DNA from: Bolinopsis microptera
Taxonomy: Eukaryota; Ctenophora; Tentaculata; Lobata; Bolinopsidae
Reading direction: 5' to 3'
DNA: 64,000 bases
NCBI RefSeq assembly: GCF_026151205.1
Contig: NC_087082.1
Location: forward strand, 18,757,401-18,821,400
The position numbers were made by a program, and so were the translations under genes. Under the pieces are notes generated by a model. The model ran no database searches. It was not told the DNA's origin and was given only the letters and a program-made list of their open reading frames with translations. This document shows, piece after piece, positions 1 through 11,300 of this stretch. Numbering within the stretch: position 1 is the stretch's first letter; every line of letters begins with the position of its first letter.

Positions 1-523
1 ATTTCATGATGGAGCCACAATTAGAATAATTGCTATTATTACCTTGAATATAATTAGCATTCTGTAGAATCTATAGATTTTCTTAAGACCATTTTCTGCC
101 CTCCAAAGTTATACTTAATACAGACCTTCTAGAGTTTTATGTCAACGTTATACATCGACGGATTGATGATTAGATTTGTGTTAGAAACTTTAACCTGTCC
201 CGGCATTTAATATTTCATTTATTATACGGAAATCCTGTGATGACTTTCATAGAGCCGGTTTCTACGGACTTAAAGTCAGTAAATGTTGGCACCAGGTGGT
301 CAGTGCTATTCTTAATTTACACCAGAGAGTGCTCCCACTTTATGTTTACATACGTTGGCCATTGCTGCTTTCCGTTTTCCAGTTTTTGTAAAGTTTTTGC
401 TCAAAGTTCAGTTCTTTGCATCGTCTGTTACTATGTAATTGCGTATAATTATAATATTATGCGCATATTGCATATAATATTATCTTGATACTTCTCTTTC
501 TAAACACGTAACACCCTCCTAAG
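1..523. other. no gene seen; probably intron of the KIAA0319-like gene
   Basis: AT-rich sequence with no exon that I can support. The gene that follows starts mid-protein at 524, just after an acceptor-like CCTCCTAAG, so this stretch is most simply the preceding intron. Confidence 0.5.
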
Positions 524-3500
524 ATGGGAGTGGCAGAAGTCGTCAGACAGCCCGAAAACGGGAGATATGACCGGCACTACGATCTCCAACCTAACCCTGG
601 CCAACCTGGTGGAAGGAACTTACACCTTCACGCTCACAGTATACGATAAGAAGAATCAGAAGGGGGTTGCAAGCACAACCGTTACTGTCAGACCTGCTGA
701 AAAGGGTCCTCCTAAAGCTGACGCTGGTAGGTTTAGTGAGGGAGGGAGGGAGGGAGGAAGGGAGGGAGGGAGGGAGGGAGGGAGGGAGGGAGGGAGGGAG
801 GGAGGGAGGGAGGGAGGGAGGGAGGGAGGGAGGGAGGGAGGGAGGGAGGGAGGGAGGGAGGGAGGGAGGGAGGGAGGGAGGGAGGGAGGGAGGGAGGGAG
901 GGAGGGAGGGAGAGAGGGAGGGAGGGAGGGAGGTAGGTAGGGAGGGAGGGAGGGAGGGAGGAAGGGAGGGAGGGAGGGAGGGAGGGAGGGGGTTGCAAGC
1001 ACAACTGTTACTGTCAGGCCTGCTGAAAAGGGTCCTTCTAAAGCTGACGCTGGTAGGTTTTGTGTTTATTACTTTTAGGACGTTTATAAGTTTGTAGGTG
1101 AAGATGATAGATATTATTGTTACAAATTATCATGTTTCATGAAAAGTTCACCATGTGTACCACCAGGTGACAACAAGGAGCTAGTAGCACCAGACAGGAG
1201 CACCGAGCTGGACGGATCTAAAAGCATATCACCCCTTGGTATACTACACTACCACTGGGAACAGATATCAGGGGGCAAGGGGATCACGCTGCAGAATGAG
1301 AACTCCACTAAGTTGCTGGTTAATGGCCTGTCAGTTGGCTCGTACAGGTAGGTTACATTGTCAGTTCAATGAGATCTTGTTGATCTGAGGTGAGTGGCAC
1401 ACCTGGGGGGGGGGGGGGGGGGGGTCCAACACACTGACGTGATTCAACTTATCGCTTAAAGTTAAAGGACTTAAAATTACTCATAAAATTGTGTTTTGCC
1501 ATTATATTCCTCAACACTCCAGGTTTAAGTTGACGGTAGCGGACACTAATAACGTGACGGCTACTGACGAGGTGTCAATAACAGTGAAAGAAGACGACAA
1601 CAAGCCCCCAAAAGCGATCCTGGGACCTCCAATCAAGATATACGCCCCCAACACTGCAGTCGATATTGACGGCAGCAATTCTACTGATGATGACAGTAAG
1701 TCTACGTTTTATTCAGGGTCCCTATTTGTGGTGGCTCGGTGGCCCTTGCTATTTTTTCTCAACACTTGTTCCCTCTATAATAAATATTCTTGACCACCCT
1801 ATCCGTAAACTAACCATCATTTACACTCCTCAGAGATAGTGATGTGGGAGTGGAGTAGGTCTCCAGACAGTCCTGCACTAGGACAGGTAGTCAGTGGGTC
1901 AGATCACGCTCCCATTCTAAAACTCTGTGATCTTATTGAGGTAAGTTGAGTGATGAAAAATGTTTACTGTTCAGCCGTTAGATGTGTGATCAGTAGTAAA
2001 ATACTAGAGAGAGAGAGAGTAAGGGAGAGGGAGAGGGAGAGGGAGAGGGAGAGGGAGAGGGAGAGGGAGAGGGAGAGGGAGAGGGAGAGGGAGAGGGAGA
2101 GGGAGAGGGGGAGGGAGAGAGAGAGAGAGAGGGAGAGGGAGAGGGAGAGGGAGAGGGAGAGGGAGAGGGAGAGGGAGAGGGAGAGGGAGAGTAATTGTAC
2201 TGACGGCGTCAGGCTTCACTTTTTTCTGCTGCATTTAAAACCGCTACCCACTAGGAATACAATAACTTTTGTTGTGATGGAACCAGTCTGCTGTGACACT
2301 TTACTTTCAGGGAGTGTACAACTTCACACTGACAGTATTTGACGAGAAGGGAGCATCAGACAAAGCGTCATTAACTGTGACGGTGGAGAGGAACCCTCAC
2401 TCTAACGATATCGTACAGGTCTATCTGTTCGAGGATCCCACTAACTTTACTCAGGAGAGACTGGATAGTCTTACTAGCATCCTCATGGTGCCCTTCAGTA
2501 AGTGTGCTTACAACTTATTGCACCTTGCTACAGTTTTATCAGTCTTTATCAGTGTTTATCACTGTTTATAGTGTTTTTATGTGTTTACATCTCAAAATGC
2601 TATTCCTTAGATATACAGATGTTTAATTATAATCTGTAAAGGAGCCTAATTAGGAGCCTAATTAGGAGCATAATTAGGAGCGTAATTAGGAGCATAATTA
2701 GGAGCCTAATTAGGAGCCTAATTAGGAGTCTAATTAGGAGCATAATTAGGAGCATAATTAGGAGCATAATTAGGAGCCTAATTAGGAGCATAATTAGGAG
2801 CCTAATGAAGATTCCGTCCCTCACTAGGTGATGGAAAAGAGAGGTCTGTTGTGCGAAAGTGGGAACTGGTTACTATCGGTATCAGGACTATCAACAACCA
2901 AGTTGTCGTCTACTTCTACGGTTCGTCTTTAATTCTCGTGGATATTATTTGAGTCGGTTACAGTAATTCTGTTATATATTAGGACGCAATGAATCTACCG
3001 GACCACGATATATGACCTAATATGGTAATAAGGTAATATGACTGCTATTTAGCTCTTAAAAGAGCAGTTCTGTAAAATGAAGATGATAACCACTCTCTCC
3101 CTCAGGTAAGAATGATAAGGGTGAAATACTCCCAGGAGCTCCCCTAGTGAAACATCTCAGAGATACCGTGTATGGACGGTTGCTAGGATTCGAGTTTGAT
3201 GTGATAGACACGAGCACGTGCAGTAATGACTGCAGTGGTCACGGCACGTAAGGATCTCCTGTATTTTCAGTTTTTAAAATTTTATTAAAATACGATAATA
3301 CCCTTCCCGTGTATTTGGACATTACTCTTAATGATACATTATGTATCTAAAACGATCATAGTTTTTATCATCGTACAGGAAAAAATAAATTTTGAAGATT
3401 TTAGTACGATAACCTTGATAACCCTCTCCACAGCTGTTCCGATGCTACCCGTCTTTGCACGTGCGACAAGTTCTGGATAGAAAACTTCTTCCGCGCGTCC

Positions 3501-3851
3501 GCCGGACGGCAATTCAGCAACTGTGAGTGGAGCAAGATCTACTTCGGGCTGATCGTCTCACTGCTGATCATAGTGTGCTTCATTATTGTTTACATCGTGT
3601 GGTATGTGTGGTCTCTCAGGAACGATCAGCTGAGAAGGAGGAAGAAGTATAAGCAGTTGGAGGAGGAAACAGGGAGGGGCGTGAACTTTAATAGTGGGAG
3701 CTCGGATGAGGATGAGTTCTTTAAGATGAAAGCAAGGAAGAAATCCTCTTCTCGCAGTTTAACGCCAAAGGCTAATGGTTTCAAGCCAGCTAATGTTCTC
3801 AGTAACATTAATGCTGTTAAACCAAATGACAAGTCCGATAAAAGGAAGTAA
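524..3851 (+). CDS. KIAA0319/KIAA0319L-like PKD-domain membrane protein, 3' eight exons
   Basis: Exons by splice consensus and phase: 524-726, 1167-1347, 1523-1695, 1834-1940, 2311-2497, 2828-2920, 3106-3247, 3434-3851. Joined, they stay open for 500 codons to TAA at 3849-3851. The product has repeated PKD-type modules (WEW near the start of a module, then FTLTVYD or [10 protein letters not shown] strands and ELDGSKS or DIDGSNS turns). A Cys-rich stretch follows ([11 protein letters not shown], then [14 protein letters not shown]), then one membrane segment ([15 protein letters not shown] onward) and a basic, Ser-rich cytoplasmic tail. This order is that of KIAA0319 and KIAA0319L, type I plasma-membrane and trafficking glycoproteins linked to neuronal adhesion. 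The tail motif YKQL fits a YxxPhi endocytic signal like that of the vertebrate proteins. The N-terminus lies upstream of the window. Which vertebrate paralogue is closer cannot be judged. Confidence 0.88.
660..1062 (+). repeat. duplicated exon 3' end and splice donor around a GGGA array
   Basis: The last ~66 bases of exon 524-726 plus its donor GTAGGT (660-732) recur at 988-1062 on the far side of a (GGGA)n array (738-990). The two copies differ at three coding positions: two are silent (ACC/ACT, AGA/AGG) and one changes Pro to Ser. Either donor would keep the same exit phase, but using the second would pull in the array. The G-rich strand is a quadruplex candidate. Confidence 0.85.
1405..1424 (+). 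repeat. poly-G tract
   Basis: Twenty consecutive G in the intron between exons 1167-1347 and 1523-1695. Confidence 0.9.
2007..2190 (+). repeat. GGGAGA hexanucleotide array
   Basis: About 28 near-perfect GGGAGA units, with a GAGAGA interruption at ~2118-2130, inside the intron between exons 1834-1940 and 2311-2497. Confidence 0.95.
2638..2806 (+). repeat. 12-bp minisatellite (GGAGCATAATTA)
   Basis: About 14 units of GGAGCNTAATTA. The array ends about 20 bases before the acceptor of exon 2828-2920. Confidence 0.93.
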
Positions 3852-3992
3852 TTTTGGTTTTTTTTGTCTTTTTAAAATCTTTTTATTGTGATTTTTGGGG
3901 TTTTTCAGATATGAGTTAACGAATGATAATACCAGATCAGATTGCGTTTGATTTTAAATTCCATTGCCAGTCGATTAATCTGTTGATTATAT

Positions 3993-3998
3993 AATAAA
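3993..3998 (+). promoter_or_regulatory. polyadenylation signal AATAAA
   Basis: AATAAA about 140 bases after the stop of the KIAA0319-like gene. It is the first canonical signal downstream and the likely 3' end. Confidence 0.6.
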
Positions 3999-4520
3999 AT
4001 CTTTCGATAAGTTGTGTTACCACTTGCCTTTCTTTCAATTTATTCAGCAGAACTAGACAGAATACAGAATAAATGATAATTTTTTCTTTTGTTCTACCAT
4101 TTTTAAGATTATGATTTTATGTCATCTATCAGTAGTCATGGTTACTAATTATGTTACCATGACAACACTGCCATATTATCAATTCTTTTATGAACCTGGT
4201 ACGACAAAAGATAAACGTTTTTTTTTGTAAACATGTTTTAAAATTCTTAAAGCCGGTTTTCTAAATAATTTTAAAGCAACTTTTTGGGTTTGATCACCAT
4301 TACATTTGTGTATTTGTATAGTATTTAAGGAATGAGTAAATGATGATATACTCCTTCATGATAAATCTCGCTACTTTCTGTAGATCGGAATGTTTTCAAC
4401 GAAAACCAAAGTTGTTGTTATTTCCTAATATCCATCCTGCCTAAATACTAATAACTTATGACAATTCAATATCAAATGGTCTTAGTTCCACCTTGGTTCC
4501 ACCCCGACACCACGTGTCCC
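3999..4520. other. intergenic, nothing recognised
   Basis: AT-rich spacer between the KIAA0319-like gene and GPD2. No exon, RNA gene or repeat is evident. It probably holds the GPD2 promoter and 5' non-coding exon, but no motif is convincing. Confidence 0.5.
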
Positions 4521-5330
4521 ACTAACTCATATCTCACTGTAGGATAAGGTAACATTACACATAACTAACTCATATCTCACTGTAGGATGAGGTAACATTA
4601 CACATGACTAACTCATATCTCACTGTAGGATGAGGTAACATTACACATTACTAACTCATATCTCACTGTAGGATGAGGTAACATTACACATTACTAACTC
4701 ATATCTCACTGTAGGATGAGGTAACATTACACATTACTAACTCATATCTCACTGTAGGATGAGGTAACATTACACATTACTAACTCATATCTCACTGTAG
4801 GATGAGGTAACATTACACATTACTAACTCATATCTTACAGTAGGATGAGGTAACATTACACATTACTAACTCATATCTTACAGTAGGATGAGGTAACATT
4901 ACACATTACTAACTCATATCTCACTGTAGGATGAGGTAACATTACACATTACTAACTCATATCTCACTGTAGGATGAGGTAACATTACACATTACTAACT
5001 CATATCTCACTGTAGGATGAGGTAACATTACACATTACTAACTCATATCTTACAGTAGGATGAGGTAACATTACACATTACTAACTCATATCTCACTGTA
5101 GGATGAGGTAACATTACACATTACTAACTCATATCTCACTGTAGGATGAGGTAACATTACACATTACTAACTCATATCTCACTGTAGGATGAGGTAACAT
5201 TACACATTACTAACTCATATCTCACTGTAGGATGAGGTAACATTACACATTACTAACTCATATCTCACTGTAGGATGAGGTAACATTACACATTACTAAC
5301 TCATATCTCACTGTAGGATGAGGTAGGATA
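4521..5330 (+). repeat. 43-bp minisatellite x19 upstream of the GPD2 start
   Basis: Nineteen units of 43 bp. Each holds an acceptor-like TCTCACTGTAG, then GATGAG, then the donor-like GTAACA. The last unit turns into GATGAGGTAGGATAAGGC and leads straight into the GPD2 ATG at 5335. The 5' edge of the first coding exon is therefore probably the acceptor of the final unit, and the array repeats that junction. Confidence 0.93.
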
Positions 5331-5334
5331 AGGC

Positions 5335-8300
5335 ATGAAGAGGGCCCTGATAGCCGGAGCAATAGGGCTGGCCGGGGGTGTAACCGTCTACAAGTGGGAC
5401 AACCCCTACCAAACAAAGGCTAAAGTTAGAGACGCGGTATCATTCCCTCCCGTACCTAACAGAACACAACAGTTATCTCGTCTTAAGACTGAAGAGTTTG
5501 ATGTGTTGGTGATAGGAGGGGGCGCAACCGGGGCTGGGTGTGTTTTGGACGCCCAAACTCGGGGACTTAGCGCTGCGCTAGTCGAGCGAGGCGATTTTAG
5601 TTCCGGTAAGTTATGATATTTGTAATTGTATAAATATCTAAATAAATAGTTTTCTGATTAATAGGTGTATTCGACGGTAATAGATTTAAAATTTGGGAGA
5701 TCTTCAATCTTGTAGTTTTAACAAATTTTGAGTGAGATGTATTATTGTATTACGCTGTAAGTCCAACTTAATATCATGATGCCATGAAAAAAGATAGTTC
5801 TAACTTCAGAGCCATTCCTCTAATACCAACCCCCTTATAATAGTAGTTACAATGAAACTAAAAGCCTCTAAAATGACGTACCGATCAGGAACAAGCAGTC
5901 GGAGCACCAAGCTAATACACGGGGGTATCAGATACCTGCAGAATGCTATCTTCCACCTGGACAAGGAGCAGTGGGACCTAGTGTGTGAGGCTCTGTCCGA
6001 GAGGAAGAACCTTCTAGACTCAGCTCCCCACCTCAGTGCAGCTATCCCTATTATGATACCTGTCTATCAGTGGTTAGCTTGTTTTCCTCTTACTTTATAG
6101 AATAACACGTTATTATCTGTCCGAGAGGAAGAACCTTCTAGACTCAGCTCCCCACCTCAGTGCAGCTCTCCCTATCATGATACCTGTCTATCAGTGGTTA
6201 GCTTGTTTTCCTCTTACTTTATAGAATAACACGTTATTATCTGTCCGAGAGGAAGAACCTTCTAGACTCAGCTCCCCACCTCAGTGCAGCTCTCCCTATC
6301 ATGATACCTGTCTATCAGTGGTTAGCATGTTTTCCTCTTACTTTATAGAATAACACGTTATTATCTGTCCGAGAGGAAGAACCTTCTAGACTCAGCTCCC
6401 CACCTCAGTGCAGCTCTCCCTATCATGATACCTGTCTATCAGTGGTTAGCTTGTTTTCCTCTTACTTTATAGAATAACACGTTATTATCTGTCCGAGAGG
6501 AAGAACCTTCTAGACTCAGCTCCCCACCTCAGTGCAGCTCTCCCTATCATGATACCTGTCTATCAGTGGTTAGCATGTTTTCCTCTTACTTTATAGAATA
6601 ACACGTTATTATCTGTCCGAGAGGAAGAACCTTCTAGACTCAGCTCCCCACCTCAGTGCAGCTCTCCCTATCATGATACCTGTCTATCAGTGGTTAGCAT
6701 GTTTTCCTCTTACTTTATAGAATAACACGTTATTATCTGTCCGAGAGGAAGAACCTTCTAGACTCAGCTCCCCACCTCAGTGCAGCTATCCCTATCATGA
6801 TACCGGTCTATCAGTGGTTAGCTTGTTTTCCTCTTACTTTATACAATAACACGTTATTATGTGTGGAGAGGAAGAACCTTCTAGACTCAGCTCCCCACCT
6901 CAGTGCTGCTATCCCTATCATGATACCTGTCTATAAGTGGTTAGCTTTTTTTCCTCTTACTTTATACAATAACACGTTATTATGTGTGGAGAGGAAGAAC
7001 CTTCTAGACTCAGCTCCCCACCTCAGTGCTGCTATCCCTATTATGATACCTGTCTATCAGTGGTTAGCTTGTTTTCCTCTTACTTTATACAATAACACGT
7101 TATTATGTGTGGAGAGGAAGAACCTTCTAGACTCAGCCCCCCACCTCAGTGCTGCTATCCCTATTATGATACCTGTCTATCAGTGGTAAGCTTGTTTGCC
7201 TCTTACTTTATAGAATAACACGTTATTATGTGTCCGAGAGGAAGAACCTTCTAGACTCAGCTCCCCACCTCAGTGCAGCTATCCCTATCATGATACCTGT
7301 CTATCAGTGGTTAGCTTGTTTTCCTCTTACTTTATAGAATAACACGTTATTATGTGTCCGAGAGGAAGAACCTTCTAGACTCAGCTCCCCACCTCAGTGC
7401 AGCTATCCCTATCATGATACCTGTCTATAAGTGGTTAGCTTGTTTTCCTCTTACTTTATAGAATAACACGTTATTATGTGTCCGAGAGGAAGAACCTTCT
7501 AGACTCAGCTCCCCACCTCAGTGCAGCTATCCCTATCATGATACCTGTCTATCAGTGGTTAGCTTGTTTTCCTCTTACTTTATAGAATAACACGTTATTA
7601 TGTGTGGAGAGGAGGAACCTTCTAGACTCAGCTCCCCACCTCAGTGCAGCTATCCCTATTATGATACCTGTCTATCAGTGGTTAGCTTGTTTTCCTCTTA
7701 CTTTATAGATTAACACGTTATTATGTGTGGAGAGGAGGAACCTTCTAGACTCAGCTCCCCACCTCAGTGCAGCTATCCCTATCATGATACCTGTCTATCA
7801 GTGGTTAGCTTGTTTTCCTCTTACTTTATAGAATAACACGTTATTATGTGTGGAGAGGAAGAACCTTCTAGACTCAGCTCCCCACCTCAGTGCAGCTATC
7901 CCTATCATGATACCTGTCTATAAGTGGTTACCTTGTTTTCCTCTTACTTTATAGAATAGCATGTTATTATGGTTCATTTTTTGGATCGTGTGCGGAGGAA
8001 TCTTTGTTTGCCGTTAATTAATTAATATTTACAATTTGAGAATCCTACATATTGGTCCTCGTCAGCATTATAAGATACTTGCCCTATCTTTTACCATTTT
8101 TTTGGAAAAAAAAGAAAACATGATGATCCCTCGGGACCAGCGCCGCTTTGTTCGGGACCAGTGCCGCTTTGTTCGGGACCAGCGCCGCTTTGTTCGGGAC
8201 CAGTGCCGCTTTGTTCGGGACCAGCGCCGCTTTGTTGCTATGATTGTTTTATTTGTTAGTTATATTTTGATATAAGTATCAATTAATATTACGTTTTAAT

Positions 8301-11300
8301 TAAGTATAAATTAATATAATCAGTATTAATTAACATACGCATTTGATCAGGTGGAAGTTACCTTATTATTACGCGGGCACACTGCTCTACGACCTAGTTT
8401 CCTGGGGAGAAAGGTTGAAGTGGAGTCGTGTCATTTCCAAGCAGACCACTCTAGAGGAGTTCCCAATGCTCAGAGACAAAAACCTAAAGGTTTGTAGACT
8501 CCTAATTACACTCACTGCTAACAATATCACCTGACGCGCGCAGTCAGGAATGACGAAAATGTATGGCACTGCAGTCTCCGTGAGACATCTTTTATTATGA
8601 ATGTTATTAAATGCGTATTTCTCTTGTTGCTATTGGATATATAAACGAGAAAACCCAGTTTAATGAAAGGCTGTAGCATTTTATCATTGTTATCATTGCA
8701 TTCTAGTTAGTTGATGAAAAAATATTTTTAAGTATCCCCTAATTGAGTGATTATAATTGCATCTATTGTTGCTAGGGAGCGGTGGTTTACTATGATGGAC
8801 AGCAGAATGATGCCCGGATGAATGTCATGCTTGTTTTATCAGCAGTTCGAGAGGGTGCTGCTGCCTCTAATTATATCCAGGTAATTATAATTAATTAATT
8901 ATAACTAATTATATCCAGGTACACACGCTTTTGCTTTTATAATTTAGTGATCAAGTTATTAATTAAATAGTCAATTGATCCCGTATCAAACTATTACAGA
9001 TGTTTTTATACTGTATTAAACGCCAAATGTTGCATCTTTGAGTTTGACAACAATTCGCCGTGAAAAAACGGTGTTTCTTACCTTATTTATATTTGACTTT
9101 TGTGGTAGAGGTTGTTGAGATATTACACAACGAAGAGGGCAGGATTATTTAACTTTACTTTTGTGGTACAGGTTGTTGAGATATTACACACTGAAGAGGG
9201 CAGGATTATTTAACTTTACTTTTGTGTACAGGTTGTTGAGATATTACACAACGAAGAGGGCAGGATTATTTAACTTTACTTTTGTGGTACAGGTTGTTGA
9301 GATATTACACAACGAAGAGGGCAGGATTATTTAACTTTACCTTTGTGGTACAGGTTGTTGAGATATTACACACTGAAGAGGGCAGGATTATTTAACTTTA
9401 CTTTTGTGGTACAGGTTGTTGAGATATTACACAACGAAGAGGGCAGGATTATTTAACTTTACTTTTGTGGTACAGGTTGTTGAGATATTACACAACGAAG
9501 AGGGCAGGATTATTTAACTTTACTTTTGTGGTACAGGTTGTTGAGATATTACACAACGAAGAGGGCAGGATTATTTAACTTTACCTTTGTGGTACAGGTT
9601 GTTGAGATATTACACAACGAAGAGGGCAGGATTATTTAACTTTACTTTTGTGGTACAGGTTGTTGAGATATTACACAACGAAGAGGGCAGGATTATTTAA
9701 CTTTACCTTTGTGGTACAGGTTGTTGAGATATTACACACTGAAGAGGGCAGGATTATTTAACTTTACTTTTGTGGTACAGGTTGTTGAGATATTACACAC
9801 TGAAGAGGGCAGGATTATTTAACTTTACTTTTGTGTACAGGTTGTTGAGATATTACACAACGAAGAGGGCAGGATTATTTAACTTTACTTTTGTGGTACA
9901 GGTTGTTGAGATATTACACAACGAAGAGGGCAGGATTATTTAACTTTACTTTTGTGGTACAGGTTGTTGAGATATTACACAACGAAGAGGGCAGGATTAT
10001 TTAACTTTACTTTTGTGGTACAGGTTGTTGAGATATTACACAACGAAGAGGGCAGGATTATTTAACTTTACCTTTGTGGTACAGGTTGTTGAGATATTAC
10101 ACACTGAAGAGGGCAGGATTATTTAACTTTACTTTTGTGGTACAGGTTGTTGAGATATTACACAACGAAGAGGGCAGGATTATTTAACTTTACTTTTGTG
10201 GTACAGGTTGTTGAGATATTACACAACGAAGAGGGCAGGATTATTTAACTTTACTTTTGTGGTACAGGTTGTTGAGATATTACACAACGAAGAGGGCAGG
10301 ATTATTTAACTTTACTTTTGTGGTACAGGTTGTTGAGATATTACACAACGAAGAGGGCAGGATTATTTAACTTTACTTTTGTGGTAGAGGTTGTTGAGAT
10401 ATTACACAACGAAGAGGGCAGGATTATTTAACTTTACTTTTGTGGTACAGGTTGTTGAGATATTACACAACGAAGAGGGCAGGATTATTTAACTTTACTT
10501 TTGTGGTACAGGTTGTTGAGATATTACACAACGAAGAGGGCAGGATTATTTAACTTTACTTTTGTGGTACAGGTTGTTGAGATATTACACAACGAAGAGG
10601 GCAGGATTATTTAACTTTACTTTTGTGGTACAGGTTGTTGAGATATTACACAACGAAGAGGGCAGGATTATTTAACTTTACTTTTGTGGTACAGGTTGTT
10701 GAGATATTACACAACGAAGAGGGCAGGATTATTTAACTTAACTTTTGTGGTACAGGTTGTTGAGATATTACACAACGAAGAGGGCAGGATTATTTAACTT
10801 TACTTTTGTGGTAGAGGTTGTTGAGATATTACACAACGAAGAGGGCAGGATTATTTAACTTTACTTTTGTGGTACAGGTTGTTGAGATATTACACAACGA
10901 AGAGGGCAGGATTATTTAACTTTACTTTTGTGTACAGGTTGTTGAGATATTACACAACGAAGAGGGCAGGATTATTTAACTTTACTTTTGTGGTAGAGGT
11001 TGTTGAGATATTACACAACGAAGAGGGCAGGATTATTTAACTTTACTTTTGTGGTACAGGTTGTTGAGATATTACACACTGAAGAGGGCAGGATTATTTA
11101 TATTTAACTTTTGTGGTACAGGTTGTTGAGATATTACACACTGAAGAGGGCAGGATTATTTAACTTTACTTTTGTGGTACAGGTTGTTGAGATATTACAC
11201 AACGAAGAGGGCAGGATTATTTAACTTTACTTTTGTGGTACAGGTTGTTGAGATATTACACAACGAATAGGGCAGGATTATTTAACTTTACTTTTGTGGT

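Noticed and set aside
567-1097. Open frames of Glu-Gly-Arg repeats (and their Pro-Ser-Leu complement)
   Set aside because: They are the translation of the GGGA array in an intron. The 12-base multiple keeps them open without coding meaning.
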